The notes under the pieces are model-generated. The model did not search any database, was not told the origin of the DNA, and saw only the letters and a list, made by a program, of their open reading frames with translations. Made by a program: the position numbers and the translations under genes. A DNA stretch of 64,000 bases from Bugula neritina (Eukaryota > Bryozoa > Gymnolaemata > Cheilostomatida > Bugulidae): contig OZ037772.1 in NCBI GenBank assembly GCA_964035545.1, forward strand, positions 6,468,889 through 6,532,888, in the 5' to 3' direction. Positions 15,601 to 26,500 of this stretch are shown here, piece by piece (positions within the stretch are counted from its first letter, which is position 1; each line of letters opens with the position of its first letter).

Positions 15601-18600
15601 CCACAACGTAAGCTTTCAAATAAACTATAAATATATGGTAGCATATTGGCTTTGAAAGCTCAAAGGGATGTTCAGCTTCTCTCTTGTTGGAAAAACTATT
15701 AGATTGTTCAGTTCTCTTGCTAAAATATCTAATGTGTTTTTGAAAGTTTTGCTTGCTAGCAATCTAGAGATATAAAAAAGGTCAGCAAGTATTTGAAACT
15801 GTAAACCTTGACGCAGCTTCATCAAAGCCAATAAAAGTTTATCTTGTCTTGTTAACTTTTTTCTGAGAGTGAGAACCTTTATCTTCAGACATATAAATCT
15901 AAATATAGAAAATAAAGAATGAAAATTAAATTATGATTCAAATTATAATGTATGCGCTAAATAAATTTTGGGCTTAGTTTGTATTCATTCAGCAGTTTTT
16001 ACCCTCTGGTAAGTAGCTTCAGTTATATTTTGCAACAACTATGAAGTTCAAGAACTGCTAGCTGAAGGCTTGACCCAATATATCACCATCCAAACAGAAT
16101 GTAATGTGTGTCAACATGTGTTACATAATATTGTAACAGTACATGGTAAGCTAGATGTATGAATACATGCTTTGAATTAAGTTGAGTTTAAACAAATAGT
16201 GTTGACAAACAATTATTACTTAATTTTATAATTATACTATAACTAATTCAAACCCATATTATTTCTAGAATAGCATTTAATAATGTTTGTGAATAAGTGA
16301 AACTAGTAACAAGTGTAAACCATTTTAGTTTTGAGCACTGAGTTAGTTTTCAGCTAAAAATTAGATTTGGAGGCCACTTTTGATAAGCTTTAAAATAAAC
16401 CAAGGAAAATTTAAGTCAAAACAATTTACTTTTCCTGGAGAAAGTGAGTCAATTTGTCCACAAATAAAAGACTGCTGCTTGTTTAAATAAAACCCTAAAC
16501 TAAATAAGTCAAAGCATACAGATGACCCCTGTGGTATTTATGAATATCTTACATAAAACAACATCTTTAATAAAAAATGTATGAATGATGTACTCACACT
16601 GCAACAAATTTAATTAAAATGACAGTTTTACTACACATCAAATTTAATCAATGTAGAAATTTTAGCATAGTGAGACTTGCATTGTTTATTTGTAATAAAC
16701 CATAGTCTATCTTTGCAATGAGAAAATTATAATTTTCACCTTGCTAAAAAATAGTATAGAGAACGTGTAGGTATTCCAGTATAGAATTTAGTTTGCTCAT
16801 CTGTAGTGGTGAAAGTTTTAAAAACTTTTACTTTTTCAATAGTTGCTTTTTGTTTAAACGTGGAACTTTTTAAGCCTTTTCTTCCAACTTTTGATTTTCG
16901 TCTATCAATAGAATGTGCAGATCTTTTTTTCTAAGTAGTTGATGATTCTGGTAACTCAGTTACTTCTGATAAAGTCTGACTATGAGGATGGCTGTCAGAT
17001 GAGTTCTGTTGCTCTATATCAGCTGACTCTGTTGATAACGTTTTCTGTTTGCTTCCTTCACATGTTTCATTAAAACCACTGTTTTTTGTGCGTCTTACAT
17101 TATATGCTTTAGTGCGTTGGTAACCCAAATGAAAGGTTGGAGTTGGATTTTGCTCAGTGGGCTGACCATCCTTATGATTATGATAGTCTGCTATGCTCTC
17201 TGTAATCTACAGCCACCATTGGTGACTGATGAAATTTAGAATTTGAAGTAAAAATGTGTTATTTTTACCTGTGCCATTATATAGAAATTTAAATCTAGCT
17301 TTTATATAATATTCTTGTAATTTTTCATTATAGCAAGAACTAAATTACATTGTTTTCACACTAATATTTCATATATTTATAGTTTATTTGAAAGCTTACG
17401 TTGTGGATGTTGACTGCTATAGAAACTGACTACTATTTTCAAAATTTAAAAGGAAAACAAGTTCCTGGTGCAGAAGTGGCAGAATATGTAATACAATTTT
17501 TTTCAAATTGAAAGTAAGAAATGGGGTCATTTCAGCATTCATAAGCTGCACATAATAGCTTATGTGTATATTTATACGGTGTGGACTTGCTATTACTGCG
17601 AGCAACAATATTACCAGCATGGGTGGTTGATTTAACCTCTTAGTAGTTCCCATGGCTTACATACAATAAAATTCTAGTTGAATAGAATATTTACTATTGT
17701 AAAGTACAAAACAAATGACCAGAATATTTCATTTGTTAAACAGAAATTTTGTAATACTACTGTGGATTGGCTACTGTACATTAGCTAGATGTAGGCGGAG
17801 TTTACACTACCCAGCCATCCAGATGCATATACTAAAGGGCCATTCAAAAACCAGCCAATCGAAGTCATGTACCAAATTCACAGATGTTTACTGCAAGCTT
17901 CCAATGCTAAACAATAACCCATTCAAGCTGCAACAACAAATAACTACTAAGCTGGCAGTTATGTAATAATTGGCCTTAAGTTGCAAAAGTGTACCAGGTC
18001 ATTTTTCTAGACATGCAATTTTTAATTGCGTTTTATAAACACTTAATTTAGACATTTTGAAAAATCATTTCAAGAGTCATCAATTTAAGATATGAAATTA
18101 AATAATGCATGAAAAAAAGTTGCACAACTAGCTTTTAGAAGCATGCATCTTGCAATTGAACTTGCAGAATTTTATATCGGTTACAATGGTAAGACATTGA
18201 CCTGGTACACTTCGCTGATTGGCTGAGTTTTACATGGTCTATTACGCTACAGGGGCTTCAGGATTCCAAACAACAAATGGTTTCCATAATGTATAATGTA
18301 GAGCAAACTATTTAACTGTAACACTAGTAACTATCACAAGAATGACAAAATCTATATAAACTTGAGTTGCCTAGTTGAATCAAGATTATAGAGAGTGGAA
18401 ATTGTTTAAGTGAGAAATTTAGCTCAGCTTCCATCTGGGCTGATATCAAATATTTAACTATAACACTAGTAACTATGATAAGAATAAGAAAATATATATA
18501 AACTTGATATGCAAGTTGAATCGAGTAGAAATCTTACCTGAATTATTAGAGTGACTGCAGGTAATGATTGTCTGACCAGGAGGTGTGCAGTCTGTCATGA

Positions 18601-18658
18601 GAACAGGTGAGATATTATAGAATACTACTACCAGTAATACAATAGCAATATATGTCAT
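616..18658 (-). CDS. Single-pass receptor-like protein with Ig/FN3-like ectodomain, possibly IL-17 receptor-like (3' part outside window)
   Basis: Exons, 5' to 3' on the minus strand: 18658-18538, 8233-8093, 7166-6969, 5936-5722, 4740-4675, 4367-4268, 3491-3328, 2691-2590, 1795-1678, 756-616. All have consensus splice sites and every phase matches, giving about 455 residues with no stop. The start is the ATG at 18658, followed by a clear signal peptide (MTYIAIVLLVVVFYN). The ectodomain has FN3-like strands (GVTVTWKPP at about residue 75, CRFYNVSV, ILITFWVAP near 320) and several N-glycosylation sequons. Exon 1795-1678 is Cys-rich (LCNEEAGMCNIHGTC), EGF-like in look. One TM helix sits at about residues 413-434 (INGIVIGVCTAGVVLLLVF), followed by basic RHRKN. 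The segment YRLDVTPYYRDTFC...FC resembles the end of the second IL-17 receptor ectodomain. That family call is inference; a SEFIR domain would lie to the left of the window. The exon-3 acceptor (7166) was chosen by phase and is the least certain boundary. Confidence 0.75.
2095..2245. repeat. 33-bp minisatellite (AT-rich)
   Basis: About four to five copies of a 33-bp unit containing 'agcatatactctataattta' and 'cgctagatcatat' lie in a receptor intron. The small open frame over it is a by-product of the repeat. Confidence 0.8.
2379..2503. mobile_element. MITE-like palindromic element, 'GAAGCAGCAC' family
   Basis: Ends are inverted: 'gaagcagcactgagttgg' on the left and 'attcagtgttgctttcagc' on the right, with related GCAGTGG/CACTCAGTCACCC blocks inside. 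The same family recurs at 26357-26512, 35667-35780, 36358-36456 and 60839-61766. No coding capacity. Confidence 0.65.
2786..2965 (+). mobile_element. SINE with Ceph-like central core
   Basis: Contains the block 'ggtgatgttaggaaaggcat' followed by 'aattgctcctgtg' and a 3' part 'gggttctcacagggatggcg'. The same block recurs at about 5450-5640, 9930-10125 (minus), 39110-39335, 41860-42065, 46185-46400 and 58960-59195. The core 'gttaggaa(g)gcatcc' resembles the conserved central domain described for Ceph SINEs of cephalopods. That match is from memory and not aligned. Confidence 0.6.
3630..4045. repeat. 19-bp minisatellite in receptor intron
   Basis: About 16 near-identical copies of the 19-bp unit 'ggttagtaactgagtgagt', preceded by a less regular (gagt)n-rich stretch. 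It lies in the intron between exons 4268-4367 and 3328-3491 and is noncoding. Confidence 0.9.
4430..4510 (-). repeat. Short dispersed repeat
   Basis: Shares a roughly 70-bp block ('aagcctgtgttctagatta' region) with 10780-10850 on the opposite strand and, more weakly, with 63903-63970. Type unknown. Confidence 0.5.
5450..5640 (+). mobile_element. SINE with Ceph-like core
   Basis: Shows the family core 'ggtgatgttaagaagagcat' and 'cgtaattgctcctgtgcc' in a receptor intron. Confidence 0.6.
6592..6606. repeat. Poly-C tract
   Basis: Run of 15 C in a receptor intron. Length may be affected by sequencing slippage. Confidence 0.9.
9930..10125 (-). mobile_element. SINE with Ceph-like core, reverse orientation
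   Basis: Reverse complement of the family: 'ggcacaggagcaattatgac' then 'atgctcttcccaacatcacc'. It sits in the long first intron of the receptor gene. Its head ends at a C-rich tract near 10105. Confidence 0.6.
11707..11830. mobile_element. Truncated hAT-like MITE end
   Basis: 'caggggtgtccaaccttttc' and 'gggggccacaaca' match one terminus of the hAT-like family seen complete at 25669-25991. Only one end is recognised here. Confidence 0.45.
14709..14766 (-). mobile_element. tRNA-derived SINE head (reverse)
   Basis: The reverse complement carries an A-box-like 'ttggttagcgtgcc' and a B-box-like 'cattcgaatccc', ending 'agtgggggc'. It is close to the tRNA-like segment at 37834-37905. There is no matching acceptor stem, so this is not a functional tRNA gene. 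Confidence 0.55.
15637..15898 (-). pseudogene. Transposase fragment, helix-turn-helix (HTH_Tnp_4-like) region
   Basis: The minus strand encodes a stretch beginning RKKLTRQDKLLLALMKLRQ and continuing ADLFYIS, LARELNNLIVFPTREKL and PLSFQSQYA. This is the typical helix-turn-helix layout that precedes the DDE_Tnp_4 nuclease in eukaryotic IS4/IS5-like (ISL2EU/IS4EU/Harbinger-like) transposases. The frame stops where the left palindrome arm begins, and no DDE nuclease core follows, so the gene is truncated and inactive. An acceptor-like 'tttag' precedes it at about 15899. Family naming is by recognition of the motif pattern only. Confidence 0.7.
16931..17230 (-). pseudogene. Transposase fragment, region after THAP zinc finger
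   Basis: The minus-strand reading frame contains YHNHKDGQPTEQNPTPTF followed by HLGYQRTK and a polar Ser/Glu-rich linker ending ELPESSTT. The 'G(K/Q)PTEENPxPTLxLGY' pattern is typical of the end of a THAP-type domain in invertebrate THAP-HTH-DDE transposases. The zinc-ligand Cys residues of a THAP domain were not found upstream. It lies 5' of the HTH fragment on the same strand, in the order expected for one split transposase gene. Confidence 0.55.
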
Positions 18659-21600
18659 AGTACCGATGCTCAGGGTATATTCTACCGTCTACAGGAATAA
18701 CACTCAAAGAAAGTGCTTGTCGCTAAAGATAAATACCTACAAAGAACAGCAACACATTAAATTAAATAAAAGTGTAAAAATATAATATTATTTTAAGTAA
18801 AGACAATAAAAAAGTATAAATTAAATAATAAAACAAACTACAATTGGAATGAATGAAACATATTTCATTGCTTAAAGGTATCAATTATGCTCGGGTAAAA
18901 TATTTGTCTTTTAAGAAAAAAATTATTAAACACAAAAAAAAAAGAAAACAAAATGCTAGTTTTAAAATGAAATTCCTTTCTAAGCAAAGACTATAAAGCT
19001 TAAAACCGACCACCATTGAACAAATATAAAAACATTTCATCGCTATCAAGTACCCTGCTACATTTAAACGCTTACTTGTAAGTCGAATAAATGCAAACGT
19101 CTATTCCCAGAGCCACTTCTCTCTTTGCGTTCATTATCTTAAATTAAACATTTAAACTAGAGTTGCAAACAAATAATGAGTATTAAAAGGAAGTGAAGAG
19201 CATCAAGGGTCCTATAGTTCAACAAAGCAAATCATGGGGCAGAAAACTCCTTGCTGTATAATATTAACTTCTGTAGTTCACTTGTATCTATTTGATAGTA
19301 CATAATATTGATTGAAATACACCCTCCCCCTTACACCCTCAAAGACTTAGAGGCTTCACTAGAAACCTTTTTTTAAATAAATCATTGTAGCATTGTAGAA
19401 CCTACTTGAGGTAACTTTTGCTTTTCTATGATGCAATTTAAATTCTCACTAACTTACTTGCAAATAAATAGGTAATGCCATTTTTTACATTTAAAATTAC
19501 ATTTTTACTCAAAACTAATTCAACAGTGAAGGCAACCCTAAGCTAAACTACTTATTCACAATTACTCAATATGAAGGTCCTTTCAATTACTGTCTTGTTA
19601 AGCAATGAAAGTACTGTTAAACTAAGTAATTAATAAACATCATAGCCTAATTTTAGGTCTGTTAATGATTAGTAAAAATCTATAGTTCAAACTAAAACCA
19701 CTAGATAATATCAAAAAATTGCTTTTAAAAACAATTGAAAAGCAAATTCCTAAATAAAATATGGATATTAATAATTATTTTAATTTGAGATTTCATCATA
19801 CCATCTTCAAAATAAGATTCAAGATTGAAAACTAGGATGAACTTAACCTTTTCACCGTTAATGGAATTATTATGACAAAAATGATCATTAAGACAACAAT
19901 AATTGTTAGCTTCAGTATTAGACTGGCGTTAAATATGAGCATCAGTATTACTATCACTATGAAATTAAATTTGATAGTTGACAGGATAGTCAAGATCTCA
20001 TGACTATCACGATAACTATGACTATTAGTACCAACATGACCATTAGTTTGACTGCCTATATAATACTATAACTATAAGTAAAAGTAACCGCAATCAGTAA
20101 TGACAAACAAAAGTAAAATTTAAATTAAACATAAATTATTCTAAATATCAAGTTTAAAACTAGCAGTAACTGTCTAATAAGTGATAATTTATACTTAGTC
20201 TTACAGTGTTACTAATAGCAATTATTACTTTAATAGTAATATCAATAGTAATAGTATTACAATTAGTAACACAAAAAGTAATAGCTAATAAAAATTAGGT
20301 AATAATAACATTTGTAGTATTAGCATTTATTAATAGTGAAATAACTAATAACTATAAGTAAAACAGTACAAATATTAATAGTAATAATACTATTTAGATT
20401 GTTAGTATTAGGCTTACTTATTCTTATACTGACAATAACACCGATACTAGCAACACTATTACTATTAGTAGTAGTATTAGTAATACTAATACTACTACTA
20501 ATACCTATACTAATACCAATAGTATTGGTCTTACAAAAGTTGCTACTAATAGCAAAACTAAGGCAATAGTTATACTAATACAATAGCTATACTAATACAA
20601 TAGTTATACTAATACCAATTTACCTTTGAATACTTTTGAAGATATATAACACTTGGAAACACTCAAGGTTATAGAAGTGCCTCATTTTTGTACAGTGTGC
20701 ACTAAAGGTTAGGTGGTAATTGTGTTGATTTCTTTTTTATTCATTTTATAATATTGGTCTTACTGACATTAATAGTAATAGTAATACTAATAGGCAATAG
20801 TTACAATAATAGTAACACTTACAGACATAGACATAGCAATAGAAACTCACATTTGTTTATTGAATAGAGAGAGGTTGAGCTGTTCACCTGGTAAACTTAG
20901 CTTAAAGTTAAAATGTTAAACATGATGATTATAATTTTAATATACTAATAACAAAAATAATACAACTAAATTAAAATAGTTTACAAGTATCACTTTTCAG
21001 TTTTTATTAATATTATCATTAGCAGTATTATTAATACATGTATTAGTTTGAATTTATACTCATAAATAATCAATTTACTATAAGTGTATGACTATAAATA
21101 TAACTATAAGTATATATCAATATGAATATGAAAAACTTGAATGGCTGATACTGACTGATTTATCATTATAATTATATTCAATTTCAGCATTTCATAGTTA
21201 TTGTAATAAAATTAATAACTGCAATAATTTATTAATATCATAATAACATAAACTAAAACTATATTATTATTATAACGTCAAATTTATATAAATATTAATA
21301 ATTATAATCAAAATGTTGTAATAATAACCATAAATTAACATCTAACAGAAAATTTCAAAAACACTATCATACTGACTATCAATTAAATTCAATATTAATA
21401 TTATTATTTATTAGTATTAGTATTACTATCACTATCAGTATTACTGATAGTGATAGTAATACTAATAGTAACTTATTAGTTATTATGCTAAATAAGTTAC
21501 TAATACTTAGAGATAATCTTATTAATATTAAAATACAATGATCCATTTTAATTTCAATTGTAATCATTATGATTACCAATCATTGTGATTTGACAGTCAT

Positions 21601-23586
21601 TATGATTATCAATATGAATATGAATATCTGTCATAATCATTGTGATTAAACTTAACTTTAAGTTAATGACTTAATTCATTACATTTACTCATACTCATAC
21701 TCATAGTGATAGTCATACTCATACTGATACTCATAGTCATACTCATAGTCATACTTCTAGTGCTACAAGTACAGGTATTAAATTTAATATACTATAACTA
21801 TAAGTATAAGTATAACTAATAACTATTACTATATTAATAATAATATTGTCATTAGTATTTCTAGATTAAGTGATTACTTAATAAATTACTATTAATATTA
21901 AAATATTAATATGTATTAAGTATAACTATAAGTATAACTAATAACTATCAACATTTATATTACATTATGATTATGGTTAGAGTTAGTTTTCCCATTGCCG
22001 TTGCGACAACGTTTCAGTTTCACTTTAGCCTAGGGCGACACTGATGTGATAAACAAAAATTTAATTAGCATTAACTACAATACGAATATGAATATTTTTA
22101 CGTTACAGTTTTCTTATCACTTGTGTTAATTTTAATTTACTAGTAGTATTATGATAACAGTTACGATAATAATTTTAGTAACTATAGAGAGTTCACAACG
22201 CTTTCAAATACCTTTTACTTTTAGAGTTCGTGCCAACGCAAATGGATAATCATTACAACCGAATGCTTATAACATGAATAGAACTTTTCCTGGTACTCAA
22301 ATTTTTCCGTGTATAACCTTCGCGATTTATCATTCAGGTAGAAGACAACTCCGATTCAGCTTGAAGATTTTCGATAAAGTCCATACTATCATTTGCATTA
22401 CGTATAGGTCCAAGCTATATTGCAGTAGAACAAGCGCTGCAGTCTAAATTTGCAAAACTCACACATTACACCAGGTAAAAAAGTTCAACAGAAGTGGAAG
22501 TAGTAATTTTCAAATAACATAGTTATATTAGTTAAGTTCAACGTTAATTTTTTATTTTTCAATTCAATGATTTTAAATTTATTTAATTAGCCTAATATGT
22601 TAGTCAAATACGCAATCAGCATGCACCTGTTCACACCATATAATTAGGAGCTGTAGATTGCATTTATGTATTGCCTGGTAAAATTGCGGGTCCATGTTTA
22701 TCAAAATGAACATCTATAAATTAATAGAAAATACTAATCAGACGCATGATTATATTATTATTTGTATAGAAATGCCTATTATAATAGTCTACTGGAATTT
22801 AAAATCACAAATTTTGTGACCCCTAATGTTAAAATAATTGGTGTTTTGACTTATGATAATAACAATCTTTACATGCAAATAATGCTACAAGTTTCAGTAA
22901 TTTAGGGCCAGTTTAAGTGTACCAACAACAAACAAAATTTGTCAAGAACAGCATTAATTATACTGTATATATGCTTGTGGTAATTCATTACATGCAGAGC
23001 TTGAATCTAGAATTATTTGCGCCGCCACGAAGAAAAAGAACGTTTGAATCCTGCTGATATAATATACTGTGACTGACAAATGAACTTTCTTCAAATATAG
23101 GTGACCTTGCTCAAAGGCTTGGTGCGATGTAAATAGATGATATCAGCAAAACGATTTCAGTAAATTATTATATATATATTATAACGTATTATTTCAAAAA
23201 TAGTATGCATGTCAATAATTACAGAACTAACGAATACAATTAACAATTTGAATTGCAAATCATTTTTCCCCAATACATTGTTTTACTTTACTTTTGAGCG
23301 ATATATGATCAATGAAGACTTGAAGACATAATTTTAGAAATTTTGTATATGTGTGCAACATAATATATAATAAAATCTATAAATCATTGAAATATGACTT
23401 TTGAACTAATTTTAGATCTCTGTTTAAAAATAGTATTGCTTACTTTCATAAATTTGACAAATAAACAAACAGTCTAGCTGATGTAGGTGATAAAACTGTG
23501 ATGAAACGCAGGCCTTTTAGTGTATTCAAAATTGACTAATGCCATTGGAATTTAAAAATATTAGTTTTCTAATTGAGTCCTGAAAA
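18659..23586. other. Intergenic, AT-rich cryptic simple-sequence region
   Basis: No exon recognised between the receptor start and the CFAP77 stop. From about 19840 to 21990 the DNA is dominated by scrambled 'aatagtaatactaat' and 'actataactataagtat' motifs: low-complexity sequence rather than a clean tandem repeat. A compact palindrome sits at 21417-21465. 22000-23500 looks like unremarkable AT-rich sequence. Confidence 0.6.
21417..21465. repeat. Palindrome with ~24-bp arms
   Basis: The arm 'ttagtattactatcactatc'+'agta' is followed at once by its reverse complement, giving an essentially loop-free inverted repeat inside simple-sequence DNA. Confidence 0.8.
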
Positions 23587-26500
23587 TTAGCTCTGGGCTG
23601 GTTCATAAATTCCGTGTTGATATTTGGGACCTCTACGTGGTACTCGGTCAGATTCATAGTTCTTAAAGGATGCACCTTTGTTCCCTCTTGTCCTGAAAGA
23701 CTCTATATGAGGCTTGGCCTGAAATTGGAAAAAATAACGTAGTTGTATGACAAATTAGACAAGTTACCTTGAAATTATGCTATTCTTGCCATTATCCAAT
23801 ACAATAATCTTATAAATATTACATAAAGGTATATTTGTCTTTGTTTGTGACAAAAAAATGTCTAAATGCTTAGCAACAGATGAAATCACGAAGCTGCTAT
23901 AAGGCATTTCAGACAGGCCTTTTGAAGTTTATACAAACAATTGAAAAGGCAATCTTGTGAAATTGAAATACTTATCAATATGATTTTTAGCAGTCATGTC
24001 TGCACTCAGATAAATTAAAATCAATCACAAATCAACGTTTCACGCAATAGCTGCCAAATACAGCTATGACCAAGTAACAAAAAGATTATTACTGCACTTT
24101 ATGAAGCTAAATACTGCATGAGTTAATTGAATGGGTTTAACGGAATTACAGCCTTTGAAATTCATTTCATATAATCAGTTTTCGATTTCCTAATTTTGAT
24201 GAAATTGTGATTGGATAATTAAATTAACCATTAGCTGCATAAAGAGTGAGTGCATTCAACTTTAATTTCTAAACATAACATTTGATTGGCCGGTTTAATT
24301 GCAAATGCCTCTCAAAATTAATACAATAATGTGGTTTGAATAACTGAAAAAGAGACAGTATAGAAGTTTACATAGCATAATATGATGGTTTATGAAAAAT
24401 ATTTACAAAGCTTTAATATAGACTGTATTTTTGGCAAATTGGTTATTTATGTGCTCTACCCATTATGATTTCAACGAATTTTATATAAACATTTAGTTAT
24501 TGAGTATTTAGAAGTGATAAATTGCTGTACACACACAAGGTACTTAAGTTGACCTAGATACTAACATTTTTAGAGAATTTGGGCATGGTCCAAAGAGGTT
24601 GGGGCTCAACAGGGTCCTGATGCATACGCAACACCATAGTTCTGTTTACGGCAAAATTTCCTCGTTTAAACTCCGCCTTTACTTGCTCCTCTTGCTTCCT
24701 GTTACGAGTTTGTTGAGCGCATCTCTCTTCTATCCACCGATCTTGGTATTTGTGCTCGATTAATTCGTATATGGGCGTTGACGGTCTACAATATATTCTA
24801 ATTTATTTAAATGAATGCATATACTATATATTTATATACCATATTTTAGCCAGTTGCAGAAAACTGCAAACATAATTAGCGTACTTTGCATAAAGATTAA
24901 CATAATTTCCTTGTCCACAAAATATCTTTCTAGTTTATAACTTTACATTGTAAATTTCCCCATAGCTTTTTACACAAATTTGTCATGATTTTGTAATTTT
25001 TTGTTAATTTTACTAACCGAGTCGCAACGCCGTAAACTGTTGATGGTGGTAGCCTCTTTTTGGTTCTATTATCCTGTCTCATCTTTTCCCTTTTCGCGTC
25101 TTCTGTTAGCCTCCGAATATCATGTGTTGCACGATAACTACAATAAAATGAGCATACAACTTCTAAATAGCTGATGACTAATATTTTTGCTTATTTCCTG
25201 CCTCCAACCTCGAAGAAATCCCATGCTATTAGAACTGGAGTAAACTAGGCAATGTCCCTCGCACACATGCATAACATTTTCAAGGGTTTCAAGGGAAAGA
25301 CATACATATGTCTGAATAGCTTTCACGACCTCACTAATACCAAAATTTGAGCTCATGACCTTTCACACAACATGTCATCCTGAACCTTAATGCTTCAACT
25401 ATAATCAACCACATGGTCAGACTAAATGAAACATAATATATATCTTAGTTACAGCAACAGGAATTATGAAGAGCTGTGATATGGTATTAATAACAAAATA
25501 TAATTCAAGCTTAAATAGATAGACTTTTTTAACCTACAAAAATGTAGAACATTTGCTGCAAAACTGAAGAAATCTGGTTTTAGATATACTGAACAAGAAT
25601 TTTTTCAAAGCAATTGCTATAACATATAGTAATTGTCAAAATGGCTTGAAATCATACTCTATATTAGGGCTGTCCAACAGGCAGCTCAAAGGCCGGATGT
25701 GGCCCTCAGCCTAAATTTATGCATGTAGCCCTCTAAGGCATTGCAGACAAAATCACTTATAGTAAAATATCATATTTTTAATGTCGTATTTATATACATG
25801 CTACAAAACATGCAGCCTGTAGCAACTATTAAGACTCCATTGTGTAATTATTCATAGGATTTTGGAATAAAGTATGTTAAAAATTACTTATGCTGTGACT
25901 CCCAGCTAAAGCTAAAGTTTGCGATGTGGCCCTCGCCACCTGAATATTCTCTTTCAGTGGCCCTTGCTCTGAAAAGGTTAATGGACACCCTGCTCTATAC
26001 AAATACCTATACAAGCTGAGGTTAAAAAGCAACTTGTGTGCATCTAAACTAAAGCGATAACAATATTTTTCAACTTCAGCAGCATAGAAACTATATTGTA
26101 CGTACTGCTATACTATAACAAAGTAGACGTTGTAAAGTTAGTGGAGAGACTTAAAAAGCTGTACCTGTAGTTCTCGGGGGCCGTTACAAGACCACTCCCT
26201 AAGGCTGCTTTGTTAAGTGCCATAAAATCTCTCTCAGTTTCTAGTTTCTGTGTTTGCTGCAAGCCAGGTAAATTCACTCCCCAGTTGGCAAATGCTACAA
26301 ATACACATCATAAACTACTGTTATATAATATAATGCTACATGTGTAAGTTGCATATGCTAGAAGCAGCACAAAGTTGATAGTCACTGTGTGCAGTGGTTT
26401 GGGGGTCTTGTGTTTGGAGTTGGGGTCAACACTCCATGAATTCCAACTCCAACAGTGTGACAGTGAACTACTGCAGCACTCAGTGACCACCAGATTTGTG

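Larger units (their letters stand above)
14764..18243. mobile_element. 3.5-kb transposon-derived palindrome with 0.87-kb inverted arms
   Basis: The left arm (14764-15636) and right arm (17376-18243) are near-perfect inverted copies. The same two open frames appear with identical translations at 15354-15590/17417-17653 and 15041-15292/17715-17966. The spacer (15637-17375) holds minus-strand remains of a THAP/HTH-type DDE transposase. Inside each arm a shorter inverted pair, 'aagtgtaccaggtca' and 'tgacctggtacactt', marks a nested MITE-like unit of about 225 bp (14796-15020 in the left arm). Outside the left end is a tRNA-like sequence in reverse orientation ('gggattcgaatgacaaacc'). The element lies in receptor intron 1. 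No convincing target-site duplication was found. Confidence 0.85.

Noticed and set aside
15041-17966. Four open frames (78 and 83 aa, two each) in the palindrome arms
   Set aside because: Each pair is the same sequence seen on opposite strands. No recognisable domain, and no support as a gene apart from the element.
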